Assembly (NCBI RefSeq): GCF_030445035.2
Contig: NC_080694.1
Span: forward strand, 70,261,147-70,325,146
Source: Dasypus novemcinctus
Lineage: Eukaryota > Chordata > Mammalia > Cingulata > Dasypodidae
Direction: 5' to 3'
Length of the DNA stretch: 64,000 bases
The translations under genes were made by a program, and so were the position numbers. The notes under the pieces were generated by a model. The model saw only the letters and a list, made by a program, of their open reading frames with translations. It had not been told where the DNA came from and did not search any database. The first letter of the stretch is position 1. Every line of letters starts with the position of its first letter. This document shows positions 52,024 through 63,571 of this stretch, one piece after another.

Positions 52024-52067
52024 GAGTGACCAAAAAAGGTGACCAAAAAAAGAGTGACCAAAAAAAG
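52024..52067. repeat. Short tandem repeat in L1
   Basis: About three units of AGTGACCAAAAAA with slight length variation. Confidence 0.7.
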
Positions 52068-52722
52068 TAAGAGAAGATGAAAATAAGGAAAATCAGAAAT
52101 GAGAGGGAGACATTACTACTGATCATACAGAAATAAAAGATCATAATAGGATATTGTAAACAATTGTATGCCAACAAGCTAGACAATCTAGGTGAAATGG
52201 ATAAATTCCTAGAAACACTTAAACAACTTTCACTGATTCTAGAAGAAATAGAAGAGCTCAACAGACCAATTACAAGTAAAGAGGTTGAATCAGTCATCAA
52301 AACCCACCCAAAAAGGAAAAGCCCAAAACCAGAAGGCTTCACATGGGAATTCTATCAATCCAAGAGTAATTAATACCAATCCTGCATAAGCTCTTCCAAA
52401 AAAATTGAAGAAGAGGGAACAACACTTAACTCATTCTATGAAGCCAACATCACCATCATATCAAAACCAGATAAAAATACTACAAGGAAAGAAGATTATA
52501 GTTCACTTTATCTAATGAATATAGATGCAAAAATTCTCTACAATATACTTGTAAATCCAATCCAACAGAACTTTAGAAGAATTATACATCTTGATCAAGT
52601 GGGTTTTATCCCAGCTATGCAAGGGTGATTCAACACAAGAAAATCAATTAATATAATAAACTATATTAACAAACCAAAGGGGAAAACCACATAAATATCT
52701 TGATTGACACAGAAAAGGCATT

Positions 52723-52832
52723 TGTTTTTTTTGTTTTTTTTTTTCTTGCCATATGCTTGTCTTTTTTTTTTATTGACTTTGTAATAATATTACATTAAAA
52801 ATATATATGTGAGGTCCCATTCAACCCCATTT
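52723..52832 (-). mobile_element. LINE-1 3' terminus with poly-T, copy A
   Basis: Two T runs separated by CTTGCCATATGCTTGTC (52745-52761), then ATTGACTTTGTAATAATATT and the GTGAGGTCCCATTCAACCCC terminus. It stops abruptly at 52832. The same terminus recurs at 56518-56575. Confidence 0.85.
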
Positions 52833-52835
52833 AGA

Positions 52836-53140
52836 TTTAGAGAAAAATCTAAAACATCCAATGGGAAAAACGTGCAAACATATTAAATATATAATCCAGA
52901 GAAGAAATAAACAATAGCTAAATCAAGCAAATGTTCAGCATCACTGGAATCAAAGGAATGAAAACTAATAAGATAATTTTTCAACTATCACATAAACAAA
53001 GATTTTTTATAAGTTGCTTTTCATAATTCAACAATGAAATTGTACATACCTTCTTATTAAGATATGTTTTATGAAAGAAACATTTAAGAAGAGGACAATT
53101 AGATTCAAAAAAATTACTGACATTTTAAATATAGTACTTT
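52836..53140 (+). mobile_element. Old LINE-1 ORF2 3' fragment, sense
   Basis: 52930-53000 matches the ATGTTCAGCATCACTGGAA block of the L1 ORF2 end (AIREMQ region). It is interrupted by the MaLR-like LTR and may continue at 54570. Confidence 0.6.
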
Positions 53141-53144
53141 AATA

Positions 53145-54086
53145 TGCTTCCTGTGGCTTCATCTCTCTTTGTCTGAATTTAATTTATTATAAAGGATTCT
53201 AGTAATAGGATTAAGACCATCCTGACTGAGGTGGGCCACACCTTAACTGAAGTAGATTCATCAAAAGGTCCTGCACACAATAGGGTCACAACCACAGGAA
53301 TAGACAAGATTTAAGAAAACATCTTTCTTTTTTTATTATTGTATTTTCTGAAGACACATAGATCACAAAAAATGTTACATTAAAAAAATATAAGAGTTTC
53401 CCATATACTCCACATCCCACCCCACCCCACTCCTCCCACACCATCAACCTCTTTCATCATTGAGGAACATTCATTGCATTTGCGGAATACATTTTGGACC
53501 ACTGCTGCAGCGCATGGAAAATAGTTTACACTGTTGTTTACACTCTCCCCCACTATATTCACTGGATTATGGCAGGATATATAATGTCCAGCATCTGTCC
53601 CTGCAATATCAAGTAGGACAACTCCAAGTCCTGAAGATGCTCCCACATCACATTTTTTCTTCCCTCTCCCTGCACTCTGCAACTATAGTGGCCACTGTCT
53701 CCATATCAATGCTACAATTTCTTCCATAATAGTTCTATAGTGGAATACCAATCAATGGTACAATTTCTTCCATAAACGTTCTATGCTGGAATGCCAATAA
53801 GCCCACTCTAATCCATATTTTATTGCTCCATCCTTGGACCTTATGATGGTGATGTCCACTCCACCTCTATATCCAGAGGGGGCTTAGATCCCACATGGTT
53901 CATGGATGTGATTCTCCTGCTTGGAGTGTAGGCACTCTCAGTTCCCTGGTGTGATGGTTGACCATCTTCACATCCTATTAGCTGATCTGGGTAAGTTCAA
54001 TGAACCGGAGAGTAGAAATTGCAACTCTGCTGAGAACATGTCTTTCTGAGGTACATACAGCTTCAAACTACCACATTATGTTACTT
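53145..54086 (-). repeat. MaLR-like LTR, antisense, with an L1 tail inserted
   Basis: 53145-53325 carries the GGATTAAGACCATCCTGACTG block, and 54031-54086 carries AGAACATGTCTTTCTGAGG and the GCTTCAAACTACCACA terminus. Together they form one LTR (ERVL class) split by the L1 at 53326-54030. Old. Confidence 0.7.
53326..54030 (-). mobile_element. LINE-1 3' end inserted in the LTR
   Basis: Terminus at 53330-53400, C-rich tract at 53407-53440, then the standard 3'UTR blocks to the TCCCTGGTGTGATGG block and GAACCGGAGAGTAG. Confidence 0.8.
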
Positions 54087-54089
54087 GGC

Positions 54090-54320
54090 ACTGGGGAATT
54101 AAGGTTGCTAATCAGATAAGATAAGGATACCATCCTGAGTTACCAGAGTGGCCCAATGCAATGAACACACAAGGACCTTAAAAGATGGGATTGGGAGTCA
54201 GTGTCAGAGTGATGCCATGTGAGAAAGAGTCACCCAGCCATTGCAGTGAAAATGGAATGTGGGGCCTCTAGGAACTGGAAATGACAAAACCAAAAGGATA
54301 GTCCTTGTGCTGGTAGAATC
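54090..54320 (-). repeat. MLT1-like LTR fragment
   Basis: Phrases such as CAGAGTGGCCCAATGCAATG and GGAACTGGAAATGACAAAAC resemble the middle of MLT1 LTRs. Old, incomplete; strand uncertain. Confidence 0.4.
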
Positions 54321-54384
54321 TTTACATGGATGCCAAGTGTAACAAGGATGAGCCAAACTGGAGTTCTATGGTGAGAACTATCGT

Positions 54385-54560
54385 GCTCACAGGTCCTAGA
54401 ACAAGAAGGGCAGTACACCTTGCAGGCCACAGAGCTGCATGATGAAGTTTAAAGTACACAGGCCCTGGAACAGGGAACAGCAGCACACCTTGCAGGCCAA
54501 GGGGCTGCATGGTGACGTTTAAAGCTCACGGGTCACAAGAGGAGTAGCAGACCTCACAGG
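54385..54560. repeat. Tandem repeat, about 70-bp unit, 2.5 copies
   Basis: Units share ACACCTTGCAGGCCA, GGGCTGCATG and GTTTAAAG. They begin near 54388, 54460 and 54528, and the last is partial. Confidence 0.75.
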
Positions 54561-54569
54561 CCACCAATG

Positions 54570-55235
54570 TCACAACTACTAAATGATGGAAACAATTTGT
54601 GTCCGTTAACCAATGAATGGATAAACAAGTGGTATATTCATATGACAGACTATTTCTCAGCTATATGAAGAAATCACTTGGGGAAGCACATGACAACATG
54701 GAGGAATCTTGAAGATATTATCTGGAGTGAATCAGACAGACACAAAGGATGACTCTTGTATGGTCTCACTGATATGAACTAAACATAATGACTAGACTTA
54801 TGGACTTGGCCAATGCAGTATATAATTGAAAGAGATGGAATGTGGGATGAGAAGGGGTCGTAGATGTTGGATGTATATAGAATGTTTAATAAGGTCAAAT
54901 GTAAATATGTGGTAATGGTTGGACTTGATGGTAATACATTATAATGAATATAACAAACAGTGCTGATTTATTGATGTGATTGAGGCTAAGTAGTCTAGAA
55001 AGATGAATGTTAGTTGGAAGACAGCTGGAGGATAATATGGGAAATACATAACAATGATTTGGGTAGATAAGGATGTGGTTAATAATATAAATACAGGAGT
55101 GTTCTTCTACAGGGTGTTAAGTATGTGGGGATATATGGGAAAATGTAATTTATGTGCTATAGCTAACAACATTGTAATGTTTTGTAACAAAAGCAAACTT
55201 GGTACTATTTAATTTCTTTAAAGGTAAAAAAAAAG
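54570..55235 (+). mobile_element. LINE-1 ORF2 end and 3'UTR, sense
   Basis: AATGAATGGATAAACAAGTGG, GAAGCACATGACAACATGGA and GTATGGTCTCACTGATATG are L1 tail blocks. A terminus with an A run lies at 55221-55235. Confidence 0.75.
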
Positions 55236-55239
55236 AATA

Positions 55240-55499
55240 TGGGGTTTGGTTTTGTGAGATATGAATATGATAAAGCAGTTTTTCTCTTCATTTTTTTGGA
55301 ATTAATAAAGTGACCTTGACTATTGCATTTAACTAATCTGTGTTCACCTGTGTGTCCTTCTGAACACTAGAGGAACAACTGAGTTAGCAGTTACAATTAG
55401 ATGAGATAAAAGTGCCTGAAAAAGAACTTTCTAGGAGTAATTTTTCCTTAACTTGTTGAGCTGCCTTTTTCTTTTATTTTATTCTTGTGAATTTGAAAT
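55240..55499. other. Short unassigned stretch 5' of Tigger1
   Basis: May be further Tigger1 sequence, but no motif was recognised with confidence. Confidence 0.35.
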
Positions 55500-56000
55500 A
55501 AGTGGTTAACAAATAAACTTTTAAAAAGGATGCTGCATACACTGTTGAAATGACAACAAAGAATTTAGAATATTACACAGATTTAGTTGATAAAGCAGTG
55601 GTAGGGTATGAGAAAATTGAGTCCAGTTTTGAAAGCAGTTCTACTCTGTGTAAAGTTTTATCAAACAGCATCACATGCTACAGAGATACCTTTAGTGAAA
55701 GGAAGAGTCAATGGATGTGGTCAACTTCCTTATTTTAAGAAATCCCCACAGCCGCCCACCCTTCAGCAGCCTCCACCTGATCAGTCAGCAGCCGTCAACA
55801 TCGAGGCAGGACCCTCCACCAGCAAAAGATTACGACTCACTGAAGGCTCAGGGGAGAGGGACCATATTTTTAGCAATTAAGTATTTTTAATTAAGGTATG
55901 TACATTGTTTTTTAGACAGAGCTATTTATTGCACCCTTAATAGACTATAATATAGTGTAAGCATAACTTTTATATGCACACAAAACCAAAAAATTCAGAT
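55500..56000 (+). mobile_element. Tigger1 DNA transposon, 3' part
   Basis: Matches the end of the Tigger1 transposase (TEIPLVKGRVNGCGQLPYFKK, then PQPPTLQQPPPDQSAAVNIEAGPSTSKRL in short blocks). The 3'UTR follows (AATTAAGGTATGTACATTG, AGACTATAATATAGTGTAAGC) down to CCAAAAAATTCAG, just before the terminal inverted repeat. The LTR at 56001 cuts off that repeat. The pogo-family transposase N-terminal DNA-binding and DDE parts are absent. Confidence 0.88.
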
Positions 56001-56482
56001 TGCCGGCGGGTGGAGAGGAGCCGCTGGAGGCCTCTGCGACTTCTCTCGGTGGCTCCGAGGTATGGAGGGCGCACGAGATTCAGGAAGAAACCGCGGAGAC
56101 AGGCTGGTGGCACAAGTCTGGTTTATTGTGGAAGGGGATACGGCTTTATAGGGTTAGGGACTGCGTGGAGAGATTTGATAGGTGCGGGCGGGTACTGCTT
56201 TCTGATTGGTGATTGTAAGCGGTTGCTAGGCAGAGGGCTAGCTGAGAGGTTTGGAATAGGGGAGGGGAAAGGGGAAGTGAGAGCCGACCAGATGTTAGGC
56301 TAGGCGGGAGATAGCGGGAGGCGACCATTATTGATATATCTCGCCCGGGTAGGCTGAGGGCGCTTCGCCCGTACCAGGCTGAGGGTGTGGTTGCCCGTTC
56401 CAGCCACCCTGAACTGCGGCTTCAGGCTGTGCACACGCCTGTTGCCAGGTGGGCTTAATAAAGTTGGTTCGCACTCCCACAT
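56001..56482 (-). repeat. CpG-rich LTR, betaretrovirus (ERV2)-like, 3' LTR remnant
   Basis: On the minus strand it starts TGTGGGAGTGCG and ends CCGCCGGCA. TATAAAG (56144-56150) is followed by AATAAA at 56122-56127, a short R region. Just upstream on the minus strand, CAGAGGGGGAGA (56483-56494) looks like a polypurine tract, so this was the 3' LTR of a provirus, not a solo one. Many CpGs survive, pointing to a recent insertion. The interior is not in the window. Confidence 0.75.
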
Positions 56483-56494
56483 CTCCCCCTCTGT

Positions 56495-58004
56495 TTTTTT
56501 TTTTCTTTTTTTTTTTTATTGACTTTGTAATAATATTACATTAAAAATATATATGTGAGGTCCCATTCAACCCTACCCCCCCACCCCCCCTCTCCCCCCC
56601 CAACAACACTCGTTCCCATCACCGTGACACATCCATTGGATTTGGTAAGTACATCTTTGGGCACCTCTGCACCTCATAGACAATGGTCCACATCATGGCC
56701 CATACTCTCCTCCATTCCATCCAGTGGGCCCTGTGAGGATTTACAATGTCCGGTGATTGCCTCTGAAGCACCATCCAGGGCAGCTCCATGTCCCAAAGAT
56801 GCCTCCACCTCTCATCTCTTCCTGCCTTTCCCCATACCCATCGTCCACCATGTCCACTTTTCCCAATCCAATGCCACCTCTTCTATGTGGACATTGGATT
56901 GGTTGTGTCCATTGCACCTCTATGTCAAGAGGAGGCTCAGATTCCACATGGATACTGGATGCAATCCTCCCATTTTCAGTTGTAATCACTCTAGGCTCCA
57001 TGGTGTGGTGGTTGTCCTTCTTCAACTCCATCTTAGCTGAGTGTGGTAAGTCCAATAGATCAGATTGCAGGTGCTGGAGTCTGTTGAGGCTCAGGACCTG
57101 GCTATCACATTGTCAGTCCAGAGATTCAAATCCCCTAAATATATCTTGAACCCCAACATTAACTGCACCTCCAGCACATTAGCATGAAAGTCTTATGAAG
57201 GGAGATCCCATCTGAGTCCAGATTCATCACACATAAACACCATTTCCAAAGAGGGGCCATCTGCCCTGGTATTTAACCCCTTCGGCCATGACCATAACTC
57301 CCATGGGTCTCTTTAGCCCTCAAAGGAACCAATATCTGGGGGTTGTATCTGCTTTATCTGTCTCTCTGACTCTGCTCAGTTGTGCATGAGGGCAATCCTT
57401 CTGCCAGCCTCCAGACTCTTTTTTAGAAACTCGTAGCCATATAAACTCATTTCTCCTTTCCATTTCCCCCTTACTTTAGGTCAAACAGCATTTTAAAGTC
57501 ATGGTATTTTATGTAGACATGGATATTCTGCTGATCCGCATTGAACCTTCCGTATAAGGTCCTTTTCCAGTTGCATCATCAGTTGGTAGTTGATAGTGGT
57601 CCCTCGTTGCCAGGGAGGCTCATCCCCGGGTGTCATGTCCCACGCTGGGGGGAAGGCATTGCATTTACATGCTGAGTTTGGCTTCGAGACTGGCCACATT
57701 TGAGTAACATGAAGGCTGACAGGAGGAAATTCCCAGGCACAATGTTGCTCTAGGCCTTGTTCTTATTTTAGGTTTATCAGCTCACAAGCATAGTCATTAG
57801 CATCAGGGGCTCACTGTTGAACCCTCACTCCCTCCCGGTCCCCGCCGCTGTACCTGGGAGACTGTCGCTGCTCCCCTAGGGACCACGACAGAGCACCACT
57901 GGCCAGGAACCCAGTACCCCCCTGCTGTGGTTTTTAATTGTTGCCACTATGAGTATATCCAAACATTACCATGCACCCTGGACATATGTTCTGTACAGCT
58001 CCCT
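56495..58004 (-). mobile_element. LINE-1 3' end and 3'UTR, antisense, copy B
   Basis: Poly-T (56494-56516), the ATTGACTTTGTAATAATATT terminus, a C-rich tract (56573-56602), then the whole set of 3'UTR blocks to about 57920 and a 5'-truncated end at 58004. It carries the 104-codon frame at 56741-57055 on the minus strand. Confidence 0.88.
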
Positions 58005-58190
58005 GTCAGAAAAGGCATTTGAAATAATCCAGCATTCTTTCTTGATAAAACAACAACAACAACAACAATAAAACCAACTCTTTGACAGCTAGGAATAGAA
58101 GGACACTTCCTAAACATTAAAAAGGGAATATAATTAAAACCCAAAACTAACATTGTACTCAAAGTTGAAAGAATAAAACTTCAATTTGAA
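58005..58190 (+). mobile_element. LINE-1 reverse-transcriptase segment, continuation of 49100-52722
   Basis: CAGAAAAGGCATTTGAAATA repeats the text at 52709-52722 and then carries on with the expected L1 order (AATCCAGCATTC...). CAGAAAAGGCATTT is the target duplication of the intervening insert. Confidence 0.85.
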
Positions 58191-58194
58191 TAAT

Positions 58195-58580
58195 TGTGTT
58201 TAGTTCCTTTTTAAAATATCTATACCTTTATTGAGATGCTCATATTATTTATTCATTGTTTTCCTTATATCCTTTAGTTGTTTCTCTATGTTTTCTTTTT
58301 TCTCCTTGAATTTATTGAGGATCTTTCAAAAAAATCTTTGTCTGCTGTACTCAGAACTTCTTTTTGGATGGTTTCTGGATTTTTATCTTGTCCCATTGGT
58401 TGGGCCACCACTTCCTGGTTCTTTGTCTGTTTGTGGACCTTTTATTGTACACTGTACATTTGAATATTTTAAAGTGTTAACTTTGGAATTTCATGCCTGA
58501 CCTGTTTATTACCTAATTTTATATCCAGCTGTTGATATGATTTAGATTTTCTAGAGTTCCAGTAGCTAACAGAAACCAAC
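58195..58580 (-). mobile_element. LINE-1 5' region, antisense
   Basis: CTTTAGTTGTTTCTCTATG, CTCCTTGAATTTATTGAGGA and the CTTGGTTCTTTGTCTG-type text are antisense of L1 ORF1 and the 5'UTR. Old. Confidence 0.6.
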
Positions 58581-59500
58581 AAACTGAAGCAAAAGCATCC
58601 TTTACTGTCTTTACAAATGGTCTCTGCTTTAGCATGTGGTCTCCATTCAGAACTTAGTCCTCTTATCAATAAGATCTGCCCAAGGCAAATGCAAAATAGA
58701 GTGTCCTCATTTGTCTTTTCTGAGCCAGTCTTGTAATTGATTTTTGTCCTGGCCTTGTGCCTGGTTGTGGCACTTGGAATCCCCCCATTTACAGGAATGC
58801 CCCCTCTACTCCCTATAAAAAATACTTTCACTCCCTCCTGGGTGTTTTACTTTGACTTAATGCAGGTAACCCTTTGACTTAATGCAGGTAACCCTTTGCC
58901 CCAGGCCATTTTGATTAAAACTGCTTTAAATATCTGTAATCTGCTTCTCTGCCTACAAGATAAGAACTGGGAGGTCAGGTGAGGTTGAATGATTTAGGCT
59001 TCCATGTGATAGATTGTCCCTGACATAGAAGGACTTTTTTTGTGTGTTGATGTTCTATGCTTCCTCTGGAACATGTCCATGAACCCACAATGGGAACAGG
59101 TGGACTGCATCCATGTTGGGGAGGTGTGGGAAGGACTCGCAAGGACACCATAAGCTTCACCTACAATTTTCCAAGCTATATTTCCTTCATTTAGCACTAG
59201 CCCAGTTACTGCAACCCTTTACTTGTTTTCCAGAATTTTTAGGAATGTGGCTCTGCAAGTTTTTGCTAGCTGGTCGAAGACTTTGTGGGGGTACAGCACC
59301 TGGAACTATTTGCACCATGATCGTGATCGACCAGAAGAGTATGGCTGCAAATTTTTAATTGATTTGATATGCTATGAATTTAGATATAAATTGTCTCCCA
59401 CTGATAGCAAATATATTCTCCTATTGCTAGGTTTGTTTGTCTTATTATCTGATTGTGTATTTTCATGCACAGAAACTCATGTAGATTGTGTCAAGTTATT
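58581..59500. other. Unassigned sequence
   Basis: Includes a 22-bp direct duplication (TTTGACTTAATGCAGGTAAC at 58851-58894). Plus-strand frames of 81 and 115 codons (59113-59570) have no recognisable family. Confidence 0.4.
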
Positions 59501-59509
59501 TAACACAGA

Positions 59510-59750
59510 AACCTACCCAAACGATTGGTTATGGTCCACTGGGTGGACTGGGGGGCAGTGTAAGCTATAATGTAAATCATTATCCATGTGGTGAAGCAGT
59601 GCTTAAAAATGTATTCACCAGATGCAATGAATGTCCCATGATGATGAAAGGGGTTGTTGATATGGGAGGAATGGGGTGAGGGGGGTGGGGTATATATGGG
59701 GACATCATATTTTTTAATGTAACATTTAAAAAAATAAAAGAGACAGGAAA
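59510..59750 (+). mobile_element. LINE-1 3' end, sense
   Basis: GGTCCACTGGGTGGACTGGG, CACCAGATGCAATGAATG, a G-rich tract (59660-59690), TTTTTTAATGTAACATTT and an A-rich tail with AATAAA. Truncated to about 240 bp. Confidence 0.8.
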
Positions 59751-62700
59751 AAAAAAACCCTTAAGGATTAAAAATGAAAAAGCATTTATAAGAAACTAAG
59801 CCCATTAATTACTCATGGCATTTCACTTAATTTTACTACTACTTCAATAACAACCATTTATGTATTCAATATAAAAATTTAAGACTTTATTATAATAACT
59901 AGAGAAAAATAATGAATTTATTTCAGTTCAGCAAAAGCTGGTAAAATTTTAGTTTCCACGTTCAATATTATTCATATCAAAGAAAGTCTGTACTTGTTGA
60001 ATCCACAAGTGAACTATGGCTATCAATTACATAGGAAAGGTGTTGTTAAGTTTGTTGGTATTACCTATGTCAAGTCATGGAGCAAATAGTGCTCCACTAA
60101 CCTAGAAACAGCCGTAGGAAGTAATAGCGCACATGGAAAATACCCTAAAATCAATGAATTATGTGGAAAGTGTGAAAATGATTTGAAGAATAATTTGTAC
60201 CTATGATTATATGACCCAGGAAGCAATATTTTAGTCCAGTTATAGGATATATTTACTTACGTCCTCTGAGTCTCAGTATTCTTTTGGTAAATTGGGAATA
60301 CTTTTAATTCTTCCTTCTCTGGATTTTTATAAGTATTAACTAGCTAATACATATAGAGAATTCGGAAATATAACATCACATAAAAATCACAAGTATTTAT
60401 TATTATCATATTTGGAATATATAATATACCAAAGACTTATAAATGCATGAATACACACTAAACTCTCCTGCCAAGCAAGAAAAATAGAAATTCGATACAA
60501 AGATTGACAAAGAACATGGCCTTGATTTCTGTTATTAAAAACTTAGGTAGATGAAAGATCACTTAGAAACATTCCTTGAATTAAAAGAATAGTATTTATA
60601 AGAAATCAAGAAGTTTGATAATCATTGAAAATACAAGGATTAGCCATCCAAAGAGAAAGAAAGGTAACCTTTGGGATCCAAATTTAAAGGAAATATATTA
60701 CTGTCATTACGAAAGTAAAATGTCATATTTAGAAACAAAAAGCAATGCTAATTCCTTGATTCCTCTTTCTTTAGCTTCCACAGAATCACAGTAAAAACAT
60801 ATATTTAAAATAATAATCTTCTGGTATGAATCAGTGGGCTGTGACTAGCCCACATTTCCTAAATCTTAACTGACAATTTTCTTTCCACTTTCTAAGCCAA
60901 AGATTATTTTTCAAGGTAGTCCGCAAATGAGAGTGTGAATCTATTCCTCTGTTCCAGGAAATAAGAAGGAAATCTACTAACGCAGTTGAGGACTGTGTTG
61001 TTATCCATGGTCCTGAAACAAAAGGGCAAGTATTCCAAGGTGGAAAAACGGAATTTAAGATAGGAATTCCCCAAAGCTATTTCCTCACAGGTGTGGAAAA
61101 GTACCTTGTTTATTTTACAACAATTCTCAGCACCCAGGGGACATATTCTCTCTGGATTTTCATGGCTAGAGATCTGTGGTTCATAAAAAAGCAAGCAGAA
61201 TTTCAGAAAAGTAGGAAGCTGATTTGGAAGAGAAAGAAATTAACCTGCAGTTCCAAAATAAATTATCATTTTAAAGGTTATTCTACGATTTACAATCACA
61301 GAAAGTGTAGACCTGAAAGCTTTCTTGCCTGTGAATCTGAACATTCAAATAGGTAAGAATAAAGTAGGACACAGGCTGGGAAGTTGCCCATGTATTCTAA
61401 CTGTTAGTGAGTAATCTGTCTTCTTGATATTATTAAAGTTAAATTCCCAAGATTTGAAGTCAATTTCCTATCTTAGAGTGGACCTCTCTTTTGTGGTTGT
61501 TGGTTATAAAACGACTTTACTTCCTATATTTTTATTGCCATATCTCATTCTCAATTCATTAAGCCTGATTTCTGAACATTCACCAAAGAAAATCAGCAGT
61601 CTCTATTTACATTGTAGTGGAACGGTTTAGTGCTGATGGGAATGATTTCAAGTTTTCTTTAAAATTTCAGCACAGTTTTATTTCTAAATGAATTTTTATA
61701 TAATTCTGTTTTGTAGTAGAGAGAATCAAAATGATACTTAGTGTATCATCTGTTTTTAAACAGGGATGGCAAAATTCAGTAAGTACACAGCATGTGCAAG
61801 GCTATAAAAAAACTATTTGGGTGTTTTGAAAGCAACCCTTAAATGAAGTATAATAGAGATTAGGTAATTTCTCAAAATCTCGACCACTTATGAAACTTAA
61901 AAATTCAGGGGCTCCTAAATGTGATCGCTAATTCATTCACTTTTTACTGTAGTCATCCCAAATATTTTCTTCTCCCCTGATAGATTCCTACAGCCTTGAA
62001 TGATTCACATTTTGTAGAAACTCCCCTGTGTCCACATTGCTCTTCATATTTCCTTAAAGTTCTTTCTCTTCTCTCAGTGCCTTTCACTCCGAGAAAGTTC
62101 TCACATAACCTTGCTTCTTCCCTCACAAAACACATGTTCTATATCTTGAAATGAAAAGGACAAAGAGGGAACTATATCACAAGGTATATTTACTTTTGTC
62201 AATGCACCTAAGGGAGATAATGCCAGGTACTTTGCAAATAACATGGAAAAATAGTTTCAAAGAATTTTCTGACTTTCCATAAACAGCCCAAATTTCGTAA
62301 AATATTCTTATTATTATACTATAATTAACTTATTTGCAATTCCTCAATAGTTTATTATAACTTTAGAAAACAATGTTATTTTACTTCTGCAAAGGAAATG
62401 AAATTAATGCATTCCTTTTGGAGGAAATGTGAATGTTTTTGATGGAAAGTAAGGGCAAGGAAGAAAACATTTTTCTTTGGACTTTGGAGGGACCTGGTAC
62501 AAGGCAGTCAGACTGTTGGGGTGAGGGAAGCCCCCATGACAGTCAGTGTCCTGTTCATGAACCTACAGGTGAAGAAATTGCAGTTCCTTCAGGGAGATTA
62601 TCCATCAATACCTGAAGAGAGATTTTATTAAAGACTAATTAAAATGGGATTTAAGGAAACTGATCATAAAAGAAGATAGAATTTTATGGAGACTGAAGTC

Positions 62701-63571
62701 ACAGCTGACTCAAGGAGAAAAGTCCATATTGTCTGTTCTAAGGGAGTAAATGCAGAGTCCATGAGAAGAAGGATCTTCTTACCAAGGATCCAGGGAAGCA
62801 GGAAAGCAAGCAGAGCCCCAGGGCAACTGGAGAATGCCCACGCCATACCTTTAGTCGTCACAGAAGTAAATGGGTATCAGGTTTTGAGAAAATATTAGGC
62901 CCAGATTAGATAAAGAAACTAAACTTATCAACAGATGTGACGATGATAAAATTTCAAATATCTTAATGTGGCTTCATTTCTAACCCTACTTAAGGCTTGG
63001 TGATGCTTCTATGCATAAGAACATGAAGGGTTCATTCAGAAAGAGGACACCTCAGATCCCATTGCATTATAGGATGAGGAAAAGCTATCATTGTTTAAAA
63101 AAGGATTTTTTAAAAATTTCTTTGTAGACTTCGTGATTATAATTGCTTTAACACTGTCTATTTTCCTTAAGTGAAAATCCTTCGGGTGACTTTTTACTAG
63201 AGTTCTTGACACCTGGACAATAGAGTATTTTAAAATGCCACCCTGTAAAACCGACATAGGAAGATGAAAAAAAGTATCAGAATGTAAAAGTTCAGAGGCA
63301 GAAGTTTATAGACTGACCATGAGTATACATGAAAAAAGGAAAATATAATGAGAAATCTACTAAAAATTGAAGACCATCTGAATGCCTTCCCATGGGTAGC
63401 ATTAAAGATTAGTCCATGCTACATGATCTGTAAACGCTCTGTGTTTTGGGTCATTTAACACAATATTCTTGCTCAAAACGTTTTTGCCTTGGAGAGAAAA
63501 ATCAGGGCTGCAAAGTTTTAACACTCCACAGTAATAGATTCCCAGTTCTTATTTTATCATTACTTCTAGTG
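59751..63571. other. Mostly single-copy flank upstream of the OR12D2-like gene
   Basis: No named repeat is obvious. It should contain the promoter and noncoding first exons of the OR gene, but olfactory promoters have no motif I can point to. Open frames such as 61093-61356 (87 codons) look like chance. Confidence 0.45.

Larger units (their letters stand above)
49100..52722 (+). mobile_element. Old LINE-1, 5' region through ORF2 reverse transcriptase start, sense
   Basis: 49100-50650 is 5'UTR and ORF1-derived text. 50850-51310 is the ORF2 endonuclease (GVAIQISDKIDIK, TRDKEGHYMLI, INIYVPN). 51590-52380 continues through the linker into blocks around ITSKEVESVIKTHPKRKSPKPEGFTWEFYQ, which is the reverse-transcriptase entry motif. 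52420-52722 continues through NGFIPAMQG-like text to the end. Many breaks. The remaining part resumes at 58005 after a large insertion. Confidence 0.85.

Noticed and set aside
55974-56303. 109-codon arginine-rich frame with CpG island as a promoter-linked gene
   Set aside because: It spans the Tigger1/LTR border; the CpG richness belongs to the LTR.
61093-62898. Frames of 60-96 codons upstream of the OR gene as coding exons
   Set aside because: No family resemblance and no consistent splice borders.
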